From NCBI GenBank assembly GCA_014529385.2, contig CM043971.1, positions 91,437,340-91,501,339 on the forward strand: a DNA stretch of 64,000 nucleotides. The letters run 5' to 3'. The notes beneath the pieces are model-generated. The model was not told the origin of the DNA. It ran no database searches and saw only the letters and a list, made by a program, of their open reading frames with translations. The position numbers and the translations under genes were made by a program. Position 1 is the stretch's first letter, and the number at the start of each line of letters is the position of its first letter. Origin of the DNA: Adiantum capillus-veneris. Its lineage: Eukaryota > Streptophyta > Polypodiopsida > Polypodiales > Pteridaceae. This document shows positions 44,086-55,546 of the stretch, piece by piece.

Positions 44086-44635
44086 GGGAGCATGATGCCT
44101 TCATCTTGACTGACACTATGTCGCTTTCAAGGGACAACAAGCCTTCGTTACTCCCTTGATTGGGAAGTTGAGGCTTCCTGTCCAAAGCTATGTTGACAAA
44201 GAAGACTTCTTTATCTCTCCTCTCCAACATGAGGATGCTATCATAGGGGTACCATGGTTCAACCGCATGGCTACCAGCATGAAGTTCCCTAAAAGGAGAA
44301 TCTACTTCACCTACAGGGGAAAGAATATGTATATAGATACTAATGAGTCTGGTTGTACTATACCACTTGTAAATCCTCTCGCCCTTGATAAATCAATGAA
44401 AAGCTCAGTTTCTGCGTACATGATTTTTGTCAAAGAATCCCTAAAAGGTCCTAATGTTTCATCAAAGGTGAATGGTAGGAATCAAGAAGAGTTAGACTTG
44501 TCTAACTTTCTAAAAGGATTCCAAGATGTGTTCATCGATGATATCCCTATGGACTTATATCCAAAACGAGGGGATGATGACCATCGAATTGAGCTCCTAT
44601 CAGGAAGCTCACTGCCTAACAGACCTCCCTATTGA
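44086..44635 (+). pseudogene. element C protease remnant, active site deleted
   Basis: Compared with B (23365-23490), about 100 bp with the D-P-S-S-T-H-N-F-I-S active-site block are missing at about 44112-44130. The distal part D-K-E-D-F-F-I-S-P-L and W-F-N-R-M is present, followed by the linker to RT. The frame ends at a TGA near 44633. Confidence 0.8.
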
Positions 44636-45532
44636 GTTTCACAAGCTCAACGAGAGGAGATCATGAGGCAAGTACAAGAATTGGTAGACAAAGGAATGGT
44701 GAGGCCTAGCTCCTCTCCCTTTTTCTCTCCAGTCCTTTTAGTGCAAAAGAAAGATGGTACATACCGCATGTGTGTGGACTATCGCGCACTAAACCATATC
44801 ACTAGCAAAAACAGATTTCTCGTACCTCAGGTAGAAGATCTATTTGATAAGCTACAAGGCTCTACCTACTTCGGTAGGATTGACCTTAAAAGTGGCTACC
44901 ATCAAATAAGGATAGTGAATGAGGATATCCTAAAGACCGTGTTTCGTACAACGTTTGGCCTTTATGAATATCTAGTCATGCCTTTTGGCTTGATTAATGC
45001 ACCAGCTACATTCAATCGATTGATGGAGAAAATTTTTAGACCCTACCGCAAATTCACTGGAGTATTCTTTGATGATATCACCATCTACTCCAATTCCTTG
45101 GAGGAACACAAGCAACATCTCCAAGTGATTTTTCAAGCATTAAGGGAGAATAAACTTTTTCTCAATCAAAAGAAAAGCAATTTTTTCCTTCAAGAGATTC
45201 AATACTTAGGTCATATTATCTCTCGAGATGGTATCCATATGGATCCATCAAAGTTGGAGGTAAAAAAAGCATGGCTTAATCCAAGGAATCTACATGAGCT
45301 AAGAAGCTTTATTGGTATGTGTGCATACTATAGACGCTTCATAGCAAAATTCTCTCAAATAGCAGGACCATTACATGACTTAACAAAGAAAAACGTTAAG
45401 TATTCATGGACTGCTAAGGAGCAAAGTGCTTTTGACAAGCTCAAAGAGAAGCTTATTTCCTAACCAGTCCTTATGCTTCCGGATCTCTCAAAGCCATTTG
45501 AGGTCCAATGTGGTTGCCTTGGAGCAGCCTTG
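44636..45532 (+). pseudogene. element C reverse transcriptase and RNase H start
   Basis: A 266-codon frame covers the whole RT: V-Q-K-K-D-G-T-Y-R-M, R-I-D-L-K-S-G-Y-H-Q-I, M-P-F-G-L-I-N-A-P and the catalytic F-F-D-D-I. It continues into the thumb/connection (L-G-H-I-I-S, F-I-G-M-C-A-Y-Y-R-R-F). A TAA at 45461 replaces the CAA seen in A and B. RNase H begins K-P-F-E-V-Q-C, lacks 12 bp found in B, and is cut at about 45532 by the insertion. Confidence 0.9.
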
Positions 45533-47029
45533 CGAGGAAATCCATATGCCAAGCAAAAAAAACCGAGCATGACATTTTTTCGAGCGAAAATTATGAGAAG
45601 CGTAACACAAAATGCTTACTTGATTAAATTACATAAGTTGACAAGATTAAGTTACGTACGCATTCTTACCTTGCAACATGAATCCATTCAACCTCCCATG
45701 ATAGTAGACAAGTTCCCTCTTCCACAACCCACATCCTCGGGCAAGCCCAAGAAGTCCAATAATCATCTCATCAATATTTTCAAGAATGAGTGTTGTTATT
45801 GTGATGTTGGTCCACACGTGCTGACCAAAGCTACAACTCCACACCTACTAGCCCAAAAGCTTTGCATGTTTGCCCCTTTTATCAACCAGGTTCACTCCTC
45901 GACGATGGAAATGGAAGTCCTTGCATGAAATAAAGCAAAGGCTAGAGCTCTAGGAGAGTAGGTTCCCACAAAATGGCGATTACATAAAAAATTATTTGAA
46001 GCATTTGCGAGTATTTACACTAAATCACTGGCTTCATAAAATTTAGTTGCTTCAAATATTTGTCTATATTTACACTAAAATCCAGCTCGTAAAAACACCC
46101 TTAAGTATCGAGCTTGCAAATCGGAGCCCGTTATTATTACCAATAGCGTCACAAGCTCACAAACCGGTCGTACTCAAGTTAAAGTTTTCCACAAGGCATT
46201 ATTGTTTCTTTGTTTCTTCTATTAGGGAAGATGTTTTTAGGAAGCTTGGCTTGGAGTGTGTGTCCTCTGTACTACAATGCAAACGATGAAACCTAGTAGA
46301 TAATACTAACATCATAGGTTGCTTGGAGAACTAACATTCCTATGATGAGGTGGAGATGTTTGAGATAATACTAAGGGAGATTCTAAGAATTTTGAAAAAT
46401 ATTAAGGTTTCGCTACTATACGAGGGTATTTTTGAAATTTTTGAGATAAGATGGATATTTTGAGAATTTCCTCAAATTTCATAAGTATTTTGGTAATTTT
46501 CTCTTTAACTAACATCTTCAATAATGTAAAGACTGGCAGCGAATTCAGATGCAACACCTTTTGGCAAGACGACGAGGCTCGCCAAAGGCTTGAGGCCACT
46601 ACTGGGAAAAAATCATTTTTAAGACATAAAAAATTCTTTTTATTGAATTTGTTGAGAGAAATTTTAGAAAATCAGATTTATTTTCAAGATTTTTACACTA
46701 TTTTTCTCTATTTGGGGACGAAATTTCTCCTTTTTCGCTTGCTGTCAACTTGCATTTTTGAAATTGAAAACGGCAAGATATTAAGTTGAGCCACATTTTT
46801 CCCGAACACAGGCAAACGTCAAGTTCCAACGACTGGGCTTATGTATGTACAGACATGAGGACTGCCATGTGGCTGTGAGAGTCGCAGATTTTCACGACAC
46901 AACGATCAGGATAGGAGCCCAAGCGCTGTAGCTTAGCCGCTGTACATCGCATGGTGTACCCGCCTCAAGGGCTCGCCAGTCTTGCCACGCTTGTGAGCAT
47001 TACCCCCTCGGACACTACCTGAAAGCATC

Positions 47030-48365
47030 CCGCGTTGACGCGGGAGAGTTTCAAGCAAGGGCCGAGACCCCTCGAAGCAGCTGGGGTATAGCGCTGGGTC
47101 GTGGCTCTAACCAACCCCGCGTCGGCGCGGAAGGAGTATGAGCAGAAAACGAGCAAGGTTTTTTGAAGAGAAAGCAAAATAATTTACAGATGGGACATTG
47201 CCCCAGGTGGTACCGCGTCGACGCGGAAGGAGTTACTGCAGTGAACATTAATTTGAAATTTCTGTCGCTGAAACTGAATAGAGGATCTCGCTCGTCATGT
47301 GGCTTGTACTGCATCATGTGGGGCAAGCTTCAGCTTTCGCATCCCAACTCGAGATGTGTGTGGTATAAACCCGTGGGGAAGACTCGGAGTTGTACCGATT
47401 GCAATTTCAAACGTGTTGTCCCAATCCAAGACCTCTACGACATCTACCCTATTCCTCAGTGATACATCTAAGCTTCCACAAGCCATGTAGTCAAACGCAA
47501 GAAGATTCTCATCTCACCAACTTAGCAATAACGCAGAAGTGAAACCAAGTTATTGTCATTAACCTTGCCTAAGGTTTCCATTTTGGCTAGAAATTCTTTG
47601 TTTTCTTATAATCCTACAGGCCCTAGCTTCTTTATGGCAACCATACCTTCATGGGACATTGCCATAGGTGGTAATTTTCTTATAATCCTACAGGCCCTAG
47701 CTTCTTTATGGCAACCATATCTTCATGGGACATTGCCATAGGTGTTACCACATCAACGTAGAATGAGAACCTATAGCCAACGCCCAATGTGTGTAGATGT
47801 TGAAGCTACCTTGCCGTTTAAATGGGACATTGGCCAAGGTAGTACATGATCGGTGCGAGAGTATTAAGGGTAGAAAATAGGGATCCTAAACTACGAAGTT
47901 CTCGCTTATGTTTACGAAATATATGTGACTTGTATACAAAAAACATCCCTTCTATGTATCTTATGAAGCAAACTATTCCTCAAATTGGGCATTTCCCTAG
48001 TCATTACTCCCTTGGCGTGGGAGGTTTAAGGAGCAAAAACACCCTGATGTCAGAGCTTGCAAAGCAAACCATCCTCACATGGGACATGAACCCATTAGGT
48101 ATCGTGTGCCAATGTGGGAGAGCAAATAGAACAAAACAGGTTTTTTGCAGAGCTTGAAAAGAAAAAATAAAGATTTCCATTTCAATTTTTGGGCATGGTC
48201 GTAATGAGTAGCACGTCTTCGTAGGATAGGATAGTGCATTGCCCGACTATGTTGCTATGCTCTTGAGCTGCTCGGAGTGCACTTCGTTTGTGGCCGATTT
48301 AAGGGCTGTGCTGAGATATAAAACACTTAATGATCAAAACATCTTCCTAAACGCTTCCGCGTCTA
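47030..48365. repeat. dispersed CCGCGTCGACGCGG-like palindromes with GGGACATTGCC partner motif
   Basis: GC-rich palindromic motifs occur at about 47029-47044 (CCCGCGTTGACGCGGG), 47116-47130 (CCCGCGTCGGCGCGG), 47212-47226 (CCGCGTCGACGCGG) and, decayed, at about 47748 and about 48357. GGGACATTGCC or a close variant with a following AGGTGGTAC-like string lies at about 47192, 47653, 47727, 47824 and 48078, twice directly before such a motif. Confidence 0.75.
47601..47742. repeat. 74-bp tandem duplication
   Basis: 47601-47674 and 47675-47742 are near-identical. Each contains CCTACAGGCCCTAGCTTC and GGGACATTGCCATAGGTG. Confidence 0.93.
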
Positions 48366-48935
48366 CGCAGGATGCTTAAGGGTGATGTCTAGGTGTAGAC
48401 TCTAATGGCATCACAATCTTTGATTTTACCTTAGGATATACAAATTATGTCCTCTCTAAGCTTTAATTAATGTGATCATCCTCTTTTTGCTATAACTTAA
48501 TTGATTGTACCATCATCAAAGGCGTATCCTTCCTATCATTATCCTCTTGCAAGGTCTTCCTGGACACTATCCTACCCATATCCGGTGAGGGACAAATAAG
48601 GGTGATGTCTAGGTGGGTAGCTTGGTTAAGCCATAAGGTTGGCATGATTGGACCTCAAGAAGACATTGACATTGCTATGCTGAAAGTTGAGGATAAATTA
48701 TGGGTTTATGTTTCTATTCTAATTGTTTATTTGCTTGCCGTTGTTGTTATATATTATATGCCTTACTTATCCATATGGTTGGGAACATTTCATGAAAGCT
48801 TCCCTAGCCAAATATAAAGGGAAGGACCACAAGATTGACAAGGAGCCTGACACGACAGGTGTGTAAAAACAAAAAAATGGTTGACTATGCTCATGAATGT
48901 TTACTAATCTCATTGTAGTTTTTGTAAAGAGCATG

Positions 48936-48942
<7 letters not shown>

Positions 48943-48974
<32 letters not shown>
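48943..48974. repeat. (CT)n(TA)n microsatellite
   Basis: Short CT tract running into TA dinucleotides near the right end of the insertion. Confidence 0.95.
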
Positions 48975-49043
48975 AACCCTCAATTTTGCTCGGTTTTTGT
49001 GTTCGCTTGGTAAATTTTTCTCGGTGCTTGGTAAGACTCTAGT

Positions 49044-50130
49044 CTTGCTTCAAGAAGGGCATGCCATAGCATATGAGAGCCGAAGGCTCAACACGGATGA
49101 ATGCGTCTTAGGCATTTATGAGAAAGAGTTGTTAGCTGTTCTACATGCCTTAGACACATGGAAGCAGTATCTATTGGGGACTTCATTCATTTTACGAACA
49201 TACCATCAAAGTCTCAATTACTTCATGATGCAAACAAAGCTTTTCGACAAACAAATGAGGTGGGAAAATTTTCTTTCACAGTTTAATTCCCATATTGCTC
49301 ACATTGCTGGTAAGCACAATCAAGTGGCTGATGCACTTTCACGACGACCAAAAGTTAATGTTGTGTCAATAGCAACTCAGAATGATCTATCTTCTATGAT
49401 AGACGAGTATGCTACTGACCCTAACTTTAAAGACATAATGTCAGCCCTTGCTTTGGGGAAGAAAGAGGAACCATTCACCTTGCAGGATGGTTATCTTCTC
49501 CATGGCAATAGGCTATGTGTTACCCACTCCCTTCGTGAGAAAGTCATGTATGAATCCCATGCTCCTCCCTATGCGGGGCATAGAGGCATTCAACCTACTC
49601 TTCGAGGAGTAGAGACGTACTTTTATTGGCCTACCATGAAAGTGGACATACAAGAGTATGTTTCAAAATGTGTGGTATGCCAAAAGACCAAGTATGATAA
49701 AGGGAAGCAACCTAGATTACTCCAACCATTGCCAATTTCTAATTCACCATGGGAGAGTATATCCATGGATTTTATCTTTGGATTACGCAAATCTATCCAT
49801 GGGAATACGAGAATATGGACAATAGTTGACAGGTTTAGCAAGCAAGCACACTTTATCCCTGTCAAGAAGACTATTAAGGCACACCAAATGGAAACTCTCT
49901 TCATATCACAGATTTTCAAACACCATGGATTGCCAACATCCATCATTTCAGATAGAGATCCTAGAATGACCATTAATTTTTGGAAAGGTCTCTTCAAAAA
50001 TCTAGGTACAAGATTGAATTTCTGTTCGGCCTATCACCCACAAACCGATGGCCAAAGTGAGATAGCCAATCTTACGATTCTTGATCCACTAAAGACCTAT
50101 GTTATAGAAGTAGATCAACGCTCACAATGA
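49044..50130 (+). pseudogene. element C RNase H C-terminus and integrase
   Basis: After the insertion the frame resumes with L-L-Q-E-G-H-A-I-A-Y and runs 360 codons without a stop. RNase H ends N-Q-V-A-D-A-L-S-R-R. H2C2 reads H-A-P-P-Y-A-G-H-R-G ... C-V-V-C-Q-K-T-K. The DDE core shows S-M-D-F-I-F-G-L (D), I-I-S-D-R-D-P-R (D) and D-G-Q-S-E-I-A-N (E), so the triad is complete. A TGA at 50128 ends the frame. This is the most complete integrase in the window. Confidence 0.92.
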
Positions 50131-50824
50131 GAAAAGTACTTACCTCTTGTTGAGTATGCGTATAATAATACTATCCATACTTCTACGGGAAAAGCACTTT
50201 TTGAAATCATAGAGGGAAGAGCTAAAAGTCCCTTGCTACTTAAAGTACATGGGAAGATCTTCGCTGCTGATGAGTATAGCCGTGACCTGCAAGCATCTTT
50301 TCAAAATATTAAGGAGGTTATATCCATCTCCCAACTAAGGCAAAAATCTGTTTGTGACAAGCACAGAAAATGATTGGGTCTTACTTAAGTTTCCTAAGGC
50401 TCGATTGAGAAAAACGACGGGCAAAAATCCTACGGGCCATCAAAAGTATTATGCTAAACTAACAAAAAGATACTATGGTCCTTTTCAAATTTTGAAGCCA
50501 ATCAATGAGGAGGCTTATCAACTCAAGTTTCCTAACCATTGGCTCATACACAATGCTTTTCATGTGATCCTACTCAAGCCCTACAAAGGAGAGCCTCCAA
50601 ATGAACCAATTATTGAAGACCCTCCCGAAATCGAAGATCAAGAAGAGGTCCTACAACCCGAAGCTATCCTTCGGCATGAAGACAAGGTACTACGACATGG
50701 TAAGATTATCCGACGGTATCTTATTAAGTTAAAAAATTATCCTTTTGAAGATGCTAGATGGATGCAAGGAATCCAGCTTAAGAATAGTATGAACCTTCTC
50801 AACGCTTACAATGCTACATTAGAG
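50131..50824 (+). pseudogene. element C integrase tail, GPY/F module and chromodomain
   Basis: Integrase sequence continues after the TGA (V-E-Y-A-Y-N-N-T, K-S-P-L-L-L-K-V-H-G-K-I-F) to a frame break near 50370. It then reads R-Y-Y-G-P-F-Q-I (GPY/F), L-I-H-N-A-F-H-V, an acidic linker and a chromodomain (A-I-L-R-H-E-D-K-V-L-R, I-I-R-R-Y-L-I-K-L-K-N-Y-P-F-E-D-A-R-W-M) before the TAA at 50825. The chromodomain places the family among plant chromoviruses and would bind modified histone tails to steer insertion. Confidence 0.88.
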
Positions 50825-51163
50825 TAAGCAAATGTACATGTTTCTTTTAATGATCAATGTTTTGTCTTATAAGACTAATTGTCTCTTTATTGTGCACAAA
50901 TTTAAGTAGTGTGCATACTAAGAATCATGTTTGGGATGACGACTCAAACACCATGTAGAATTTGTCACTCTACTTGGGAAGATGAAATGGACTAAAGAGC
51001 AAACATGCTTGCGGCAACTATATCTCCCAAGCACCAAATGGATTAGTCATCCATCTTGGAATGATGTCGCAAGGTAAAAAGGGATACTCTACCCGCTAAG
51101 ACAAATTGACTAATGACTATGATTTTATCTCTTTTACCTCATAGTCGAGGACGACTATGATTT

Positions 51164-51177
51164 CAAGAGAGAGGTAA
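51164..51177 (+). other. polypurine tract of element C
   Basis: CAAGAGAGAGGTAA directly before TGTCATTAAAT of the 3' LTR. Confidence 0.85.
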
Positions 51178-53259
51178 TGTCATTAAATATATAATATCTA
51201 ACACCCCCAAATGATTTTCTCATATTAAACTGATCATTTAATGTGGGATAATAAACGGGAACAAGAGTTAGAATATAGACATGTGCTTACGGATCTATCT
51301 CGACACGGGGCCAATGGTAAAGGGGCCCAAATGAGAGATGGTCTGTCAAAGAGCAAGGGTAACTAATGGAGCTTAAAATACCTTAGAGTTAGCTTCATTA
51401 AAGACCTCCAATGGTTATTGTTAAAGGTCCTTTGACATTAAGCAAGCTAGGGCTGAGCTTGAGGTGGGAACCCGACCTAAACTTGTCTTTGACCTTAAGC
51501 AAGCTAGGGTTGTGCTTGAGATGGAAGCCCGACCTAAACTTGTCTTTGACCTTAAGCAAGCTAGGGTTGTGCTTGAGGTGGGAACCCGACCTAAATTTGC
51601 CTTTGACCTTAGGCAAAGAGCTTGAGGTGGGAACTCCACCTAAGGTGCTTGTCATGCTTGATGACTAAGATACTGGAGATACTTGTCATACTTAATGAGG
51701 ACATTGCTTGAGAAGCTTCCTATGCATGGGGGTAAGATGCTTGAGTCAAAAAGAGACCCTACACACCTAATGAGGAAGTTTCTTGAGAAGCTTCCTATGC
51801 ATGGGGGGTAAGATGCTTGAGTCAAAAAGAGACCCTACACACTTAATGAGGAAGCTGCTTGCGAAGCTTCCTATGCATGGGGGGTAAGATGCTTGAGTCA
51901 AAAAGAGACCCTACACACTTAATGAGGAAGTTGCTTGAGAAGCTTCCTATGCATGGGGGGTAAAATTCTTGAGTCAAAAAGAGACCCTACAAACTTAATG
52001 AGGAAGTTGCTTGAGAAGCTTCCTATGCATGGGGGGTAAAATGCTTGAGTCAAAAAGAGACCCTACACACTTAATGAGGAAGTTGCTTGAGAAGCTTCCT
52101 ATGCATGGGTGGTAAGATGCTTGAGTCAAAAAGACACCCTACACACTTAATGAGGAAGTTGTTTGAGAAGCTTCCTACGTATAAAAGTCCCAAAGTTAGG
52201 GGAATCTTTGACCTAACCTTCCACTAACCCAAGGGGCACCCCTTTTCCAAAAGGGCACATGGGACACATGTCAGACTCTCACTAAGCTTAACCACATGGT
52301 GTGCTTGAATGCTATTGGTTAAGCTAAAGAGGGGTCCAATGAGATTCTACTTCCATCCGACAAATATCTAGATATTTTTCAAGCTCTCTCTCTCTCTAAG
52401 GGGTAAGGAGGGTACTTGTCAAAAGACTACCCATGTACTTGACTGCATGCTGCATGTGATTGGCTAAGGGAGAGGGGTCCAATGAGCTTGCAGCATGTAG
52501 AAAAGTCACCACTCGCCCAAAGCAAGGAAGGGGGGTGCTAGGGGGATATACTCCACATACACACACTCATTTGCAAGGGCATTCTCACTTGGTGAAAGTT
52601 GAGGAACACCACCTCCTTCTCCAAGCTTGTGAGAAGTGAGAGCCTACATCAACACTCTTGGCTATGGAATGAAAATCCAACCAAGAGCCATGGTTCAATG
52701 CTTAAGCTTGCCATCTTCTCCATCTCCATTACTATGCTATTATGTATGCTAGCAAGAAGAGTAATGATAATTGAGGAACTATTTCTTTCTCCTATGGAAT
52801 GTTTCTTCTTGCTCTTCCCTACCCTCATTCCCCACTAGCTCTCTCTACCTTTGAAGGTGTTTGAGGCCTTGGGACTGAGGCTTGGGATAGTTAATGCTTT
52901 CTACAAGTTTATGTTATGCTTGTGATGCATGAAGCTTTCCATCTTCATTGCATCACGTAGGTCACAAGGAACACAAAGATTGTATTGTACCAAGTTTCTC
53001 TTGATGGGAGAAACTATAATACAAATGCCTATTGGAGGAAGGACCGGCTCCATATGAATCCGGTCCTCAACTATTGTCATGTTCTCTAAACTCTCTCTCT
53101 TGCAAAAGTATTGTTCATGCCAAGTTAACTAAGTACGATGTTTATGTTGCTACCATCAATTAAGTTCACCCGCTATGCTCACAAAGTAATCTCTCAAAAG
53201 TGTTTCACCTAATTTCCTAATTCCGCTACACTCAAAGTTCATAGGCCATTTCCATTACA
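51178..53259 (+). repeat. 3' LTR of element C (2082 bp)
   Basis: Same sequence as 40376-42219 but about 240 bp longer, mainly because the 76-bp minisatellite (51690-52180) has six copies plus a partial. The 57-bp array lies at 51423-51640. Confidence 0.92.
51690..52180 (+). repeat. 76-bp minisatellite, 6 copies plus partial
   Basis: Same unit as at 40896-41160, twice as many full copies. Copies differ by single bases (for example CTTGCGAAG in the third). Confidence 0.93.
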
Positions 53260-53264
53260 TGCTG

Positions 53265-53953
53265 CATTAAGGGAGTCACCAACACAATTTGAGGAATGGT
53301 ATGTAAAAAGTACTCACCAATGAAACCAAACAAATGGTTGTACGAGTCTTCAGGGTAGACAGCCATGGAGGTGCACAAAAGACACAAGTGTGTGTGGTAA
53401 ATGAAATTGTAACTGAGAGAGTAAGCATGGGAGCTTGTAGGGATTCAAAGGAAAATCTTATTGTATGATGAATGTACTTTAGATATGGCTAATGCAATAC
53501 TACAAAGGACAAAGGTAGTTAATTACTCTCAAGGTAAACATATTGAAAAGGGTCCTTCGTTGGAGAGACTCAAGGAGAGAGTTTCCCGTAGTCCAACACA
53601 AGTGATAAAGAATAGCCAATGAGGCCATGTCAAGAACACCCATGTCAAGAACCTCTCTTCAAGGACACAAAGAAATCGTTTTGCAAAAGTGAGGGCCATC
53701 AATTATGATTGATGTTGAGGATGACTCCATGCATAGACTAGAGTACAATACAAAAACATGAGACCGTATATTTTGAGAAAGGTTGAGGAAGATCAATTTT
53801 AGAGATTGGAGATGGGAGTGAGAGTTCTAAAAGGTTTGTTTTTTGTAATGAAAGGTCAATGAAGCTATGTGGGCAATTTGAATAACTCCTTTCAACAGTC
53901 GTGTAACATGTAGTAGCACACCCAGTGGTGGAAGAAGATGCGGACAAAGTATA
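53265..53953. other. no supported gene
   Basis: Short coding-like stretches (for example Q-F-E-E-W-Y-V-K near 53290) are interrupted by many stops. A decayed plus-strand ORF is possible, but no domain was recognised. Confidence 0.3.
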
Positions 53954-54673
53954 TTGGTATGTTGCAAAGGGACTCATGCTCCATCATTTGAGGGATATAG
54001 AAAACATCCAAATGGATTACATAGGCAATGGTTTTGGTTTTTTCCCAATTATTTTATTCATTGTTATGTGGTGGACCATAATATAGAACTAAAGCCAGCT
54101 CCTCCATCAACAATTTGGCCAATGAATCTAGGAATAAATCTCATAGACGAAGAAGTTTAGAGTTTGCCTGAAGGAGGATTTCAAGTGGAGATAGTTAGGA
54201 TAGAACAGATGGGTACATCTACAATACAAACTCCTCCAAGGAGTGGAGGTGATTCCTCTTTGGCTTCAACAAAAGCAGGTAGTAGTGGTTCAATATTAAG
54301 AAATTGAATAAGAGTCAAATTGTGCACTTCCATTTCAGAGGAGACAACAAAGAAAATTGGTTTGGCTCTTAGTTTGAAGGCCAAGGTGATTGAAGATAAA
54401 TGCATCTTAGACAATGTACATGAAGTCTTCACGATGGAGTCACCTGTAGGAGACGGACATGGGGGGGTGTATGAATGAGCCCTATTGCACATGACTGACA
54501 GGGAAACCAAGGAAAAATCTTATTTGGCTTACAAGTACTTGTACTTCATATACTTGAGAGTGCTTGGATTGAGCCAAAATAAAAACATGTTCATACATCA
54601 GCCAATGCTAAGCAAGGTGGATGTCTACAATTCTCTTATCCATCATGGACACACATATCCAAACTTCAAATAG
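53954..54673 (+). pseudogene. unknown decayed ORF
   Basis: One frame reads coherently through stops (TAG at about 54158, TGA near 54304 and 54476): F-F-P-N-Y-F-I-H-C-Y, P-P-S-T-I-W-P-M-N-L-G-I-N-L, a Ser/Thr-rich stretch, then K-A-K-V-I-E-D-K-C-I-L-D and Y-L-A-Y-K-Y-L-Y-F. Composition suggests former coding sequence, but I do not recognise it. Confidence 0.35.
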
Positions 54674-54769
54674 CGCCCAATGCTGGGATAATTTTGTGAC
54701 TCTTTTTTCACTATGTATTGACTTTGGTGAAGTTGGTTTGGCTTATTTTGGTTTTAAAATCCTTAACTT

Positions 54770-54826
54770 TTTCTTGTTTTGAACAATAATTGGTGTTAAA
54801 TGATTCAAGGGCATCTTTGTCCTTGT

Positions 54827-54901
<75 letters not shown>

Positions 54902-54978
54902 CTTTATTGCTCAAGGGATCACAATATTTGATCGAGTTGTCGGGAAGATAAACTAAGAGATCGACATAAATTATGGTA

Positions 54979-55069
<91 letters not shown>

Positions 55070-55201
55070 TTAATGATTTGGGTGTGCCCTTGTCTTTGTC
55101 TATGAGTATGCGTGAGAGAGGGAGGAAGAGAGTGAGATTTTTTTTAAAAATGAATGTTTCCGCGCAATAAATGTTTGATCGAGGTGTGTTCACCAAGGAA
55201 A

Positions 55202-55261
<60 letters not shown>

Positions 55262-55336
55262 GATCATCAACTCTCAAGATTTTTCTTGTTCTGAACAATA
55301 ATCTTGGTGTTTAATTATTCGGGTGTATCCTTGTCC

Positions 55337-55394
<58 letters not shown>

Positions 55395-55395
55395 C
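54770..55395. repeat. three copies of a ~65-bp module each joined to long GA or TG/GA tracts
   Basis: Segments around 54770-54830, 55064-55110 and 55278-55340 share AATGATT or AATTATT, then CTTTGTCCTTGTGT. They adjoin dinucleotide tracts at 54831-54899 (GA), 54981-55064 (TG then AG), 55208-55260 (GA) and 55339-55395 (TG then AG). Confidence 0.85.
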
Positions 55396-55546
55396 ATAGA
55401 TTTTATTATCGTCCTCGGAGGTCAAATAGGACCTATGGGACCAAGGTTACATGTGATGTAGTATGTGTATGGCTGATGAGAGTCGCAATGGAGAGCCCAC
55501 ACTTGGCTGGGAGAGGAAAGTGTGTACAAGCCATAATACATTGGTG

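Larger units (their letters stand above)
45533..49043. mobile_element. ~3.5-kb insertion inside element C RNase H
   Basis: Elements A and B are continuous here, while C has CTTG at 45529-45532 and again at 49044-49047 around unrelated DNA, consistent with a 4-bp target duplication. The left end and the reverse complement of the right end share the ordered motifs CGAGNAAA, CCAAGC and AAAAACCGAGCA, an imperfect terminal inverted repeat. No transposase domain was recognised, so it looks like a non-autonomous DNA element, possibly with captured sequence. Short frames (for example 48602-48817 with a hydrophobic W-V-Y-V-S-I-L-I-V-Y-L-L stretch) have no assignable function. Confidence 0.65.
40376..53259 (+). 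mobile_element. element C: Ty3/gypsy chromovirus with a 3.5-kb insertion
   Basis: LTRs at 40376-42219 and 51178-53259 start TGTCATTAAAT and end CCATTACA. The flanking bases TGGTG (40371-40375) and TGCTG (53260-53264) match at 4 of 5 positions, a plausible aged target duplication. It has an intact PBS, gag, RT, RNase H, integrase, GPY/F, chromodomain and polypurine tract in canonical order. It is broken by gag frameshifts, a deletion of the protease active site, several stops and an insertion at 45533-49043 inside RNase H. It is the best reference copy for A and B. Confidence 0.93.

Noticed and set aside
46920-47230. tRNA or organellar gene in the GC-rich part of the insertion
   Set aside because: No cloverleaf or conserved A/B-box pair could be drawn, and no organellar protein frame is present.
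51398-51668. Matching open frames in the 3' LTR of C
   Set aside because: Same 57-bp repeat in the second LTR; not a gene.
54711-55298. 195-codon minus-strand frame rich in SLSLSL
   Set aside because: Read through of several GA/TG microsatellites that happen to stay in frame.
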